A stretch of 13,681 nt of DNA from Candidatus Auribacterota bacterium (lineage in GTDB: Bacteria; Auribacterota; JAFGBW01). The notes beneath the pieces are model-generated. The model saw nothing but the letters and a program-made list of their open reading frames with translations, ran no database searches and was not told where the DNA came from. Both the position numbers and the translations under genes were made by a program. Below, in pieces: positions 1-7,285 of the stretch (its first letter is position 1; each line of letters begins with the position of its first letter). The DNA lies in assembly GCA_016932965.1 (NCBI GenBank), contig JAFGBW010000102.1, forward strand, positions 1 to 13,681. Reading direction: 5' to 3'.

Positions 1-410
1 CCCATGATGCCTTTTTTCCTGAATTTTTCCCGGTATGCCCACTGCCATTTATACTCGAATTTGGCTGTGTCCGGCGGTTCGTAATTAGCTGTGTCAAGAT
101 AAGAAACTCCGGTTTTCAGACAGGCGTCCATGATGGCCAAATCCTGATACGGAAGCACTACATTGATCACTAATTGGGGTTTAACTTTTTTGATCAAAGC
201 CGTTGTCTCAGAAACTCTATCCGCATTCAATTGAACTGTTTCTATTTTTCTGCCCGGCATTTTCTTTAAAATCTGGCCCCTGATTTTTTTGCACCGGGAC
301 AACGTCCTGCTGGCCAACACTATTTTTGAAAACACTTCCGGAATCTGGGCGCATTTGTGCGTCACTACTCCTCCTACTCCTCCGGCTCCGATAATAAGCA
401 CTTTATTCAT
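1..410 (-). CDS. Saccharopine dehydrogenase-family protein, probable carboxynorspermidine synthase (partial, C-terminus off the left edge)
   Basis: About 136 N-terminal residues are present; the rest lies beyond the left edge. The protein opens with MNKVLIIGAGGVGG, a Rossmann dinucleotide-binding fold with a GAGGVG glycine loop. Around residues 103-125 it has a DTANYEPPDTAKFEY block followed by KWQWAYREKF, which I recognise from carboxynorspermidine dehydrogenase/synthase, the branch of the saccharopine dehydrogenase family that reductively condenses aspartate semialdehyde with a diamine using NADPH. In that pathway a decarboxylase then yields norspermidine or spermidine; any partner would lie to the left, outside the window. 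The ATG start is supported by an AGAGG Shine-Dalgarno sequence 8 nt upstream. The gene is transcribed divergently from dxs. The family call is firm. The exact substrate is inferred from motif memory, and a lysine-pathway saccharopine dehydrogenase is the main alternative. Confidence 0.82.
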   Translation of the reverse strand, partial: MNKVLIIGAGGVGGVVTHKCAQIPEVFSKIVLASRTLSRCKKIRGQILKKMPGRKIETVQLNADRVSETTALIKKVKPQLVINVVLPYQDLAIMDACLKTGVSYLDTANYEPPDTAKFEYKWQWAYREKFRKKGIM

Positions 411-418
411 AAATCATT

Positions 419-424
419 CCTCTC
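419..424 (-). promoter_or_regulatory. Shine-Dalgarno of the saccharopine dehydrogenase-family gene
   Basis: Read on the minus strand, GAGAGG lies 8 nt before the ATG whose first base is at 410. It fixes the start of the left-edge gene and shows that the plus-strand reading frame running across this region is not the real gene. Confidence 0.6.
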
Positions 425-516
425 TTTTTTCCCTTATGCAATTTTATTCAAAAGAAAATAATTTATTTATTATTACACCCATGTTATCATTTTATTCGAT
501 TTTTTATAGAATTTAT

Positions 517-634
517 ACCACAAAGACCGTGAAGATGGTCATCATGCCACAAAGCACGATGAATCTCAAATGACAAATTTCAAATTTAAGATATCCAGCG
601 TACGTTCTTCTTCGTGCTCTTCGTGGTGTATTCT
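517..634. repeat. Degenerate inverted/direct repeat of CCACAAAG..CACGAAGA type
   Basis: A unit CCACAAAGACCGTGAAGATG begins at 519. A second unit, CCACAAAGCACGATGAAT, begins at 547. A third lies on the opposite strand around 611-629 and reads CCACGAAGAGCACGAAGAAG on the minus strand. By eye, the first and third agree at about 15 of 20 positions. Between them is an AT-rich palindrome-like stretch (CAAATTTCAAATTT, about 574-588). The layout suggests a decayed dispersed element with inverted ends rather than a regulatory site. Related wording (GTGTCTTCTGTGTTATT) occurs at 3901-3917. That this is a genome-wide dispersed repeat is inference. Confidence 0.5.
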
Positions 635-658
635 CTATTTAATATATTTTATAAACGA

Positions 659-664
659 TATAAT
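659..664 (+). promoter_or_regulatory. Possible -10 box upstream of dxs
   Basis: A TATAAT hexamer matches the sigma-70 -10 consensus. A start about 7 nt downstream would leave a leader of only 8-9 nt, consistent with the absence of a Shine-Dalgarno sequence before the dxs ATG. No good -35 hexamer is found at 16-18 nt spacing, so this is weak. Confidence 0.25.
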
Positions 665-678
665 GATGTGCACTATTT

Positions 679-2622
679 ATGAATGAATCGTCTTTATTAG
701 AACTAATTCAGTCCCCGGATGATCTGAAAAAGCTGGACATCAGTCAATTGAACCAGCTTTCTAATGAAATCAGGAACTTTCTAATAACAACCGTATCAGA
801 AACAGGAGGGCATCTGGCATCTAATCTGGGTATAGTAGAGCTGACCATAGCTCTTCATTATTCCTTCAACACACCTATTGATAGAATCATCTGGGATGTC
901 GGCCATCAATCCTATGTCCATAAGATGCTGACCGGCAGAAAAGACCGGTTCCAAAAACTCCGCAAATGGGGCGGAATCTCAGGATTTCCTAAAACCTGCG
1001 AAAGCGACCATGACTGCTTCAATACAGGTCATAGCAGTACCTCTATCTCAGCGGCTCTTGGATTTGCCAGAGCAAGAGATTTAAAAAAGGAACAACATTC
1101 CGTCATCGCAGTAATCGGAGACGGCGCCATGACAGGCGGAATGGCGTTTGAGGCATTAAACGACGCAGGACGATCCTCCTCCAACTTGATAGTCGTCTTG
1201 AATGATAATACCATGTCTATTTCTAAGAATGTGGGGGGGCTTTCCGCCTATTTAAGAAAAATCACATCCCAGCCTTTTTATTTCAAAGTCATGGATGATA
1301 TGCACTCCATTTTGAATAAAATACCCGGGATCGGAAAAGACGCTGTTAAAGTTTTTGATAAAGCCACAGGCAGTATCAAATACCTGATTTTACCCGGCAT
1401 GATCTTCGAGGAACTCGGCTTTAAATATCTGGGGCCGGTTGACGGCCACAACCTGCCTGAATTGATGAAAATTTTTTCAACAGTAAAATCCCTTAAAGGC
1501 CCTGTATTGATACATATCTGCACGCAAAAAGGAAAAGGATACTCCCATGCCGAGGAAAATCCGCATCTCTTCCATGGGATTGCTCCGTTCGAAGTTGAAA
1601 CCGGCTCGGTTCTGAAAAATAAAGGACCGAGTTATTCGGACATTTTTGAAAAGAAAATGCTGTCCCTGGCTGAAAAAGAAGAAAAAATTGTGGCCATCAC
1701 CGCCGCCATGGCTCAAGGAACAGGACTGGATGAATTCTCTAAAAAATTTTCCAGCCGTTTTTTTGATGTCGGCATTGCGGAACAGCATGCGGTCACTTTT
1801 GCTGCCGGTCTCGCACTAAACGGCATGATCCCGGTCGTTGCCATTTATTCCTCCTTTCTTCAACGCGCCTACGACCAGATTCTGCATGATGTGGCAGCCC
1901 AGGACCTCCATGTGGTGTTTGCCATTGACAGGGCCGGTATCGTGGGTGAAGACGGTGAAACCCATCAGGGGCTGTTTGATTTTTCCTTTTTAAGCCACAT
2001 TCCCAATATGACGATTCTGGCCCCATGCGATTATGCGGAATTCCGGCTCATGCTGGAATATGCTGTCCTAACACACAAAGGGCCAATCGCTGTCCGTTAT
2101 CCCAAAGGATACGGAAAAGAAGAATTGATTCCTGTTGAGCCCATTGAAAATAGGCAAGCTACTATCGTCAAGACAGGTAAGGACCTGACCATTCTTTCTT
2201 CCGGAACCATGCTTGAAACCGCCTTAAAAACTGGAGAAAAATTAAAATCAACCGGAGTGGATGCGGAAATCATCCATGCCAGAATGGTGAAACCTTTGGA
2301 TTTAGCCATCCTCAGCAATTCAGTCAACAAAACTCAACTGCTTTTTACCCTTGAAGACAATGCCTGTTCCGGCGGATTCGGACAATATGTGTTCAGCCAG
2401 TTCAACGACCGGCAAATCTTCGTGAAAGGACATTGCTTTGGATTCCCTGATCACTTTATTCCTCATGGTTCGCGTGAGGAACTATTCAACCAGTATGGCT
2501 TAAATGCGGATTCCATTGTGTCCAATATATTGGAATTCATGAAAAAGACATCTGCTGAATCAATTCATGACAGGGATGATTCCCACAACCGCACCGGTCA
2601 TACAGGTTGTCAGAGTACCTGA
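679..2622 (+). CDS. dxs: 1-deoxy-D-xylulose-5-phosphate synthase
   Basis: This thiamine-diphosphate enzyme condenses pyruvate and glyceraldehyde 3-phosphate to DXP, the entry step of the cytosolic MEP pathway for isoprenoids. At 647 residues it is slightly longer than the roughly 620 usual for DXS. Visible landmarks are GGHLAS (His45), WDVGHQSYVHK (72-82), GHSSTSIS (117-124), the ThDP/Mg motif GDGAMTGG (147-154) ending in LNDN (174-177), the catalytic Glu in GIAEQHAVT (Glu368), DRAGIVGEDGETHQG (417-431), RYPKG (473-477), and a transketolase C-terminal domain with EDNACSGGFG (559-568). The N-terminal sequence around the ATG looks like other DXS proteins, so the start is kept although no Shine-Dalgarno sequence is evident. 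The last 20 residues are polar, unlike the family, and lie antisense to the end of the nucleoside transporter gene. Confidence 0.97.
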   Translation: MNESSLLELIQSPDDLKKLDISQLNQLSNEIRNFLITTVSETGGHLASNLGIVELTIALHYSFNTPIDRIIWDVGHQSYVHKMLTGRKDRFQKLRKWGGISGFPKTCESDHDCFNTGHSSTSISAALGFARARDLKKEQHSVIAVIGDGAMTGGMAFEALNDAGRSSSNLIVVLNDNTMSISKNVGGLSAYLRKITSQPFYFKVMDDMHSILNKIPGIGKDAVKVFDKATGSIKYLILPGMIFEELGFKYLGPVDGHNLPELMKIFSTVKSLKGPVLIHICTQKGKGYSHAEENPHLFHGIAPFEVETGSVLKNKGPSYSDIFEKKMLSLAEKEEKIVAITAAMAQGTGLDEFSKKFSSRFFDVGIAEQHAVTFAAGLALNGMIPVVAIYSSFLQRAYDQILHDVAAQDLHVVFAIDRAGIVGEDGETHQGLFDFSFLSHIPNMTILAPCDYAEFRLMLEYAVLTHKGPIAVRYPKGYGKEELIPVEPIENRQATIVKTGKDLTILSSGTMLETALKTGEKLKSTGVDAEIIHARMVKPLDLAILSNSVNKTQLLFTLEDNACSGGFGQYVFSQFNDRQIFVKGHCFGFPDHFIPHGSREELFNQYGLNADSIVSNILEFMKKTSAESIHDRDDSHNRTGHTGCQST

Positions 2623-3807
2623 AACAATGGTTCGAAACCCCATTGCAACTATTTCATCTCTTCTTTCAGGAACAAGCGTACTCATTCCACCAATCATGAT
2701 ACCCAGGCTTCCAGGATTGGCAAATCCGCACATGGAATAAGTCATGATCAAAAGGCTTCTTGAACCCAACGCCCCTTCCGGGAGCCGGCTCATATCCAGA
2801 TAGGCTAACAATTCATTTAAAACTGTCTTGGTCCCCATCAATCCACCTGCAACCTGAGCTTCGTTCCAGGGAATGCCCATGAGCCATGTAACCGGGGCAA
2901 AAAGAAACCCTGTCAAACGTTGCAGAGTCATTGGTTTCTCATCCATACCGGGGAAAACACCCAGGATCAGATTAAAGAGGTGGACGAGCGCAACAAGCAC
3001 GATCAGCATGGCGACTATATTGATCAGCAGTTGGACTCCCTGGATGGTTCCCTGGCTGATGGCGTCAAAAGCGCTTGTCGCACGGAAACAAGGAGTGATG
3101 TTTCCTGCTGTGGGCGACTCCCTTTCAGGAATCATGATTTTGGAGACGATAATTGAAGCAGGGATACTGATAACGGATGCTACCAGGATATGTCCCATCG
3201 CATCAGGAAGAATATTCTTCAAAAAAGCGGCGTAAAGCACCATCACGGTTCCGGCAATGGTTGCCATGCCGCACGTCATGACGGAAAACAATTCGCTCCG
3301 CGTCATGTCCTTTAAATAAGGCTTGATAAGAAGCGGGGACTCCACCATGCCCAGAAAGATATTGGAAGAGACCCCCAGACCTTCCGCTCCGCTGATCCCC
3401 AATATCTTTTGAAAAATCCATGAAAAAAATTTCACGACAACAGGAAGAATCTTCCAGTAAAATAACAGGGAGGACAAGGCGCTGATAACCAATATCAGAG
3501 GAAAAGAGCGGAAAACCAGGATAAAACTGGCTCCGGGAAATTTCTCATCAAAAGGAAGACTCCCTCCTCCAAGATATCCGAATACAAATGAAGTCCCCGC
3601 AGTTGTCGCCTTTTCAAGTGCAGAAACACATGAATTCAATATCAGAAAAAAACTCTTGAATCCGGGGAATTGAAAAAAGATAAAAGCAATCAATATCTGG
3701 AGAGCTATTCCGACGAATGCCAATTTAAAGGGAAAACGTTTACGGTCTTCACTGAAAAGCCATGCTATTGAACAAAAAATAAACAAGCCAAGAAATGCCT
3801 GAATCAT
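2560..3807 (-). CDS. Concentrative nucleoside transporter (CNT/NupC family)
   Basis: This 415-residue inner-membrane protein of the CNT family drives nucleoside uptake with a cation gradient. The order of elements fits a CNT: N-terminal helices (4-16, 28-45), KATTAGTSFVFGYLGG (66-81), the gate/core domain with SSNIFLGMVESPLLIKPYL (147-165), GMATIAGTVM (180-189), MGTKTVLNE (324-332) and CGFANPGSLG (360-369). By recall of the Vibrio cholerae CNT structure, the ribose-contacting residues appear conserved (Glu156, Glu332, Asn364 and Ser367 here). The nucleobase-contacting pair Gln-Thr of the GQTE motif is Met154-Val155 here. It is read convergently into dxs, overlapping it by 63 bp. A GAGTGAGG sequence lies only 1 nt from the ATG, so the ribosome site is not ideal. 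The exact substrate is unknown. Confidence 0.9.
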   Translation of the reverse strand: MIQAFLGLFIFCSIAWLFSEDRKRFPFKLAFVGIALQILIAFIFFQFPGFKSFFLILNSCVSALEKATTAGTSFVFGYLGGGSLPFDEKFPGASFILVFRSFPLILVISALSSLLFYWKILPVVVKFFSWIFQKILGISGAEGLGVSSNIFLGMVESPLLIKPYLKDMTRSELFSVMTCGMATIAGTVMVLYAAFLKNILPDAMGHILVASVISIPASIIVSKIMIPERESPTAGNITPCFRATSAFDAISQGTIQGVQLLINIVAMLIVLVALVHLFNLILGVFPGMDEKPMTLQRLTGFLFAPVTWLMGIPWNEAQVAGGLMGTKTVLNELLAYLDMSRLPEGALGSRSLLIMTYSMCGFANPGSLGIMIGGMSTLVPERRDEIVAMGFRTIVSGTLTTCMTGAVVGIIPVMN

Positions 3808-3950
3808 GCCTCACTCACAGAAATAGGGGTACAAACAGCCATCATGGATATTCCATCGAAAATATAACTTAACATACATTTTGGATATAAAAATTTTTTA
3901 GTGTCTTCTGTGTTATTCATTGTTAAAACTATCTTTATGTTCAAACACAC

Positions 3951-3954
3951 AGGG
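3951..3954 (+). promoter_or_regulatory. Shine-Dalgarno deciding the start of the TMTC-like gene
   Basis: AGGG lies 6 nt before the ATG at 3961. The alternative in-frame starts at 3901 (GTG) and 3937 (ATG) are preceded by T/A-rich sequence with no purine-rich site. Confidence 0.5.
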
Positions 3955-3960
3955 TCGAGC

Positions 3961-5748
3961 ATGGTCAAGTCTGTAAAAAAAATCAACTGCGGTAACAATC
4001 AATCTTTTCCTGCTTTGAACTCATCCTGTCCCAAAACGGACTCAGGAGTATTTTCATATTTGATAAACAGAATTCCGGACCGGTTTCTCCTGATTCTAAT
4101 CGGCCTGTTTCTATTTCTGGGCATCTGGATCCTCTATTTTCAGGTAAAAAACCACGATTTTATCAATTACGATGACCCGGGATACATCACAAAAAATACA
4201 CAAATTCATACGGGTCTATCTCTAAACAACATCATCTGGTCGTTTACTACCTGCCAAATGTCCAACTGGCATCCCCTGACCTGGATTTCTTATCTGTTGG
4301 ATTACCAATTATTCGGCCTGAATCCGGCCGGATACCACATGATGAATGTTTTCCTGCATGGGATCAACAGCATATTATTTTTTGTCTTTCTTTTATTATT
4401 AACCCGTGATCAATCCAAACCTATTTTCTTGTGCGGTCTTATCGCGGCTGTTTTCGCTTTTCACCCTATGAGAGTAGAATCTGTTGCCTGGATATCAGAA
4501 AGAAAAGGCCTTTTAAGCGGCCTGTTCTGGATTTTATCCATGATCCATTATCTCAAATACATGAAAACGGATTCCCGGTTCCACTATGCGGGGACACTGG
4601 TTTATTATCTATTAGGGCTCTTATCAAAACCCATGACCCTCACACTTCCTTTTGTGCTATGGCTCCTGGATTTTTGGCCCTTAAACAGGACCAAAATGTC
4701 TTTAAATAAAAAAAATAATCTTCAGCTTTTTCTGGAAAAAATTCCATTCCTGGTCTTGCTTGTGATGTTTCTGATTGTGTCATTCTATGCTCAAAGACAA
4801 AAAGGCGCCATCATGATGAGCCTAGAAGAGTTGCCCTTTTTCAGCCGGATAGAAGGCGTCATCATGGCTTATTCCTACTATATTTTGAATTTCATATGGC
4901 CGACAAATTTAGCTATTTATTACCCCCATCAGGGATCTTGGCCTTTATCGCATGTCATTCCAGGCATTTTGATCATAACCATGATCACTTTTGTTATCGT
5001 GAGGTGCAGATATAACAAACCATGGCTTTTGACCGGCTGGCTTTTTTTTCTGGGGACGCTGATTCCTGTCATCGGTTTTATCCAGGTTGGGACACAATTC
5101 ATGGCGGACCGGTATACGTACATCCCCCATATTGGGCTCTTCATCATGCTGTGGGGAGAAATTCTTTCTGTATGGAATCATAAAATAAACCGTTATCTTG
5201 TCATATTGCCAGGACTGGTCATCTTATTGGTGTTATCCTGTCTTACGTTCCATCAGATACAAACCTGGAAAGATTCGATCAGTGTCTTTTCCCATGCAAT
5301 AGAAGTGACCACGCCCAATCCCATTGCCAATAACAATCTGGGCTCCGCCTATTCCAATAAAGAAGAATATGAAAAAGCGATCCCCTATTTCAAGAAGGCA
5401 GTGGAACTGATGCCGACAAACACTTATTCCCTTTACAATCTGGGCTACGATCTCTATCAGGTGAAAAAATATGATGAAGCCCTCACCTATCTGTCCAGAG
5501 CAATAGAATTGAATCCGGATTTGTATCAGGCCTATAGCACTTCAGGAATGATCCATTTCAAAACCGGGGATCATCAAAAAGCCCGCGAGGAAATCATTCA
5601 ATTTTTAAAGCATGAACCGGACAATCCCCGCGCCATTTACTATTTGATTTTATGCGACATCAAAATAAACAAACAGGAAGAGGCGTCTTATTATCTTCAG
5701 AAATTAAAAAAACTGAATCCTGTTCTGGCAGAAAAAATCAAAAAGTAG
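3961..5748 (+). CDS. Polytopic membrane protein with C-terminal TPRs, TMTC-like putative glycosyltransferase
   Basis: This is a 595-residue protein. A cytosolic N-terminal stretch of about 40 residues is followed by a membrane helix (42-60), then a loop with NYDDPGYI (69-76) and NWHPLTWISYLLDY (102-115). Several further helices follow, with FAFHPMRVESVAWISERKG (166-183) and GTQFMADRYTYIPHIG (377-392). These blocks are typical of TMTC/DUF1736-type proteins of the GT-C fold, which use a lipid-linked sugar donor; the acidic DD pair in the first loop is where GT-C catalysis is expected. Residues about 454-586 form three to four TPRs (for example NNNLGSAYSNKEEYEKAIPY), probably outside the cytoplasm. 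The ATG at 3961 is chosen because AGGG lies 6 nt upstream. An in-frame GTG at 3901 and ATG at 3937 lack such a site. Glycosyltransferase activity is inferred from the family and the target is unknown. Confidence 0.78.
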   Translation: MVKSVKKINCGNNQSFPALNSSCPKTDSGVFSYLINRIPDRFLLILIGLFLFLGIWILYFQVKNHDFINYDDPGYITKNTQIHTGLSLNNIIWSFTTCQMSNWHPLTWISYLLDYQLFGLNPAGYHMMNVFLHGINSILFFVFLLLLTRDQSKPIFLCGLIAAVFAFHPMRVESVAWISERKGLLSGLFWILSMIHYLKYMKTDSRFHYAGTLVYYLLGLLSKPMTLTLPFVLWLLDFWPLNRTKMSLNKKNNLQLFLEKIPFLVLLVMFLIVSFYAQRQKGAIMMSLEELPFFSRIEGVIMAYSYYILNFIWPTNLAIYYPHQGSWPLSHVIPGILIITMITFVIVRCRYNKPWLLTGWLFFLGTLIPVIGFIQVGTQFMADRYTYIPHIGLFIMLWGEILSVWNHKINRYLVILPGLVILLVLSCLTFHQIQTWKDSISVFSHAIEVTTPNPIANNNLGSAYSNKEEYEKAIPYFKKAVELMPTNTYSLYNLGYDLYQVKKYDEALTYLSRAIELNPDLYQAYSTSGMIHFKTGDHQKAREEIIQFLKHEPDNPRAIYYLILCDIKINKQEEASYYLQKLKKLNPVLAEKIKK

Positions 5749-5873
5749 AGGCGTACTTTCACTCCATCCTAGTTGAACCTAGTTTAAAACATCATGACTG
5801 ACATAAACATATTCCCTTGAAGAAATGGCATGATAAAAACATGAATCACCATAAGAAAGGACAAAATCAAAAC

Positions 5874-6389
5874 ATGGAAAAAACAGAAAAAATTGAAGTG
5901 ATTGAAGGAGACATCACTTCATGCAAAACAGACGCCATCGTCAATGCAGCCAATTCCACTCTCTTAGGCGGAGGAGGGGTAGACGGGGCTATTCACAAAT
6001 CAGCCGGTCCCAAACTCCTTGAAGAATGCAGAACACTTCAAGGATGCATGACCGGTGAGGCTAAAATAACCAAAGGCTACAATCTTCCTGCCAAATGGGT
6101 GATTCACACAGTAGGCCCTGTCTGGCATGGAGGCACCCATGGGGAACCTGAGCTACTGGCAAACTGTTATAAAAATGCCCTGATTCTGGCTGAAAAATAT
6201 GGCATAAACAGCATCGCTTTCCCTGCTATCAGCACAGGGGTTTATGCTTATCCCCTGGAAAAAGCCACCCGAATTGCCGTGAATGAAGTCAAACGTTTTT
6301 TAACTGAGCATGAGTTGCCCAAAAAAGTAATTTTTGTATGTTTCGGAAAAGCAGCTTATCATGTTTATAAGGACTTGGCTGAAAAATGA
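5874..6389 (+). CDS. Macro-domain protein, probable O-acetyl-ADP-ribose deacetylase / ADP-ribosyl hydrolase (YmdB/MacroD type)
   Basis: This is a single macro domain of 171 residues that fills the whole protein, close to the 177 of E. coli YmdB. Motifs are IEGDIT (10-15), the ADP-ribose pocket VNAAN (23-27), [15 protein letters not shown] (32-46), a glycine-rich stretch around [10 protein letters not shown] (78-87), and the phosphate loop [10 protein letters not shown] (118-127). Enzymes of this class remove ADP-ribose from acetyl groups or from acidic side chains; the NAAN and GGVDGAIH residues point to an active MacroD-like hydrolase. The frame can be extended to a TTG at 5817 or an ATG at 5841, but family alignment favours 5874, which has AAAGGA upstream at a long spacing (12 nt). 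Its stop codon overlaps the start of the next gene (ATGA), so it heads a coupled three-gene unit with the tandem FtsH. Confidence 0.9.
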   Translation: MEKTEKIEVIEGDITSCKTDAIVNAANSTLLGGGGVDGAIHKSAGPKLLEECRTLQGCMTGEAKITKGYNLPAKWVIHTVGPVWHGGTHGEPELLANCYKNALILAEKYGINSIAFPAISTGVYAYPLEKATRIAVNEVKRFLTEHELPKKVIFVCFGKAAYHVYKDLAEK

Positions 6390-7285
6390 TCCTATTTAAC
6401 GAAAAACGCATAGGCGGAAAAACCGGGAAGACCAAAACGGCTTTTTCATTACCTAAGAGAATCCATATGATAAAAAAACAGGGTTCTGTTAAAATATTTT
6501 ATTCTCTCAGCATAGCCGCTCTTCTTGCCGGAACGGGCATTTTTCTTTTTTTTCTCGGAAAAACAGACCTGTCCCCATCCTATCAGAGAAAATCCCTTTC
6601 TCACTCTTTGGAAACCTTATGCAATGATGAATACAGCTTACCTGTCACAGTCCATATGCAAGGGGATACGGTATGGATAGAAACTTGGATAGATGCACTC
6701 CGTACAGCTGACGATAAATCCTACCAGGAAGACGCGCTGATCCGGATGAAAATAATTTTGAAATCCCTTGATCGCATTGTGCTCAGCATCGATTCCCCTC
6801 CCAAAACCTATATCATCTGCATGAAGGAAACCCGGTCTCTCAAATATGCCCTGATCATGGGAATAATAAAAGACATGATTCAATTTCAGTACGGATATCT
6901 TCCGTATGCGGAATATTCCAGAAGAAGAGTGGATGAGAATCATAGCGGCTCCCCCCCTCATCCTTTTGAGTTAACCTTAGAAAATTTCCTGTCTAAACTC
7001 ATCGAACGGGAAATACTTCAGGTATTTGAACAACTGCATGATTATTTCGAAATGAAAAATTTCAAAATGGATTATTCTTTATCGAAATCAGAATTCACGA
7101 TAGATTATACGATCCGTCCCTTAAAAAAAACAACCCCCCTTTTGGTGTTCAATCAAATAAAAAACAGGGTGAAGGAAACCCTCATAAACAAATATGATCT
7201 GAAGGAACAATATTCGGTCAGATTCATTGACCGTTTTGAACAAATGGAAAAAATTTTTTCCTTAACAGAACTGGGGACAGAATGA
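6386..7285 (+). CDS. Unrecognised single-span membrane protein coupled to the tandem FtsH gene
   Basis: I do not recognise a family. From the ATG at 6386 the protein has 299 residues: a basic N-terminal stretch, one hydrophobic segment (about 38-58, [20 protein letters not shown]), then roughly 240 soluble residues without a clear motif, rich in charged and aromatic residues. The topology looks N-in with the large domain outside the cytoplasm (inference by the positive-inside rule). An internal ATG at 6467, preceded by AAGAGA 6 nt upstream, would give a shorter protein (272 residues) starting just before the membrane segment and is a serious alternative. The 4-nt overlaps with both the macro-domain gene and the tandem FtsH gene imply translational coupling. 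Because the FtsH-like protein lacks a real periplasmic domain, this protein may be its membrane partner or adaptor. Confidence 0.72.
   Translation: MILFNEKRIGGKTGKTKTAFSLPKRIHMIKKQGSVKIFYSLSIAALLAGTGIFLFFLGKTDLSPSYQRKSLSHSLETLCNDEYSLPVTVHMQGDTVWIETWIDALRTADDKSYQEDALIRMKIILKSLDRIVLSIDSPPKTYIICMKETRSLKYALIMGIIKDMIQFQYGYLPYAEYSRRRVDENHSGSPPHPFELTLENFLSKLIEREILQVFEQLHDYFEMKNFKMDYSLSKSEFTIDYTIRPLKKTTPLLVFNQIKNRVKETLINKYDLKEQYSVRFIDRFEQMEKIFSLTELGTE

Larger units (their letters stand above)
411..678. other. Divergent intergenic region between the dehydrogenase gene and dxs
   Basis: This is a 268-bp AT-rich spacer that should hold the promoters of both flanking genes. The left part (about 420-515) is T/A-rich with no codon-like composition. 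The right part contains three degenerate copies of a CCACAAAG/CACGAAGA motif. A TATAAT hexamer at 659-664 sits only 14 nt before the dxs ATG and has no convincing -35 partner. I see no small gene, RNA gene or riboswitch here. Confidence 0.6.

Noticed and set aside
289-573. Plus-strand open frame of 94 codons across the start of the left-edge gene
   Set aside because: It is largely antisense to the well-supported dehydrogenase N-terminus, starts without a ribosome site, and continues into low-complexity AT-rich spacer.
1233-1239. Run of seven G's in dxs as a phase-variation tract
   Set aside because: It encodes the conserved Val-Gly-Gly of DXS, the frame is intact, and an essential pathway gene is an unlikely target for phase switching.
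3901-3960. Longer version of the TMTC-like protein from a GTG at 3901 or ATG at 3937
   Set aside because: No Shine-Dalgarno sequence precedes either, the added residues fall in repeat-like sequence, and the ATG at 3961 has a well-spaced AGGG.
5742-5759. AAAGTA-N6-TACTTT inverted repeat at the end of the TMTC-like gene as a terminator
   Set aside because: The 6-bp stem has only one G-C pair and no T-run follows beyond three T's, so a rho-independent terminator is not supported.
5817-5873. N-terminal extension of the macro-domain protein from TTG at 5817
   Set aside because: The extra residues are Lys/His/Asn-rich and lie outside the macro fold; family length and alignment fit the ATG at 5874.
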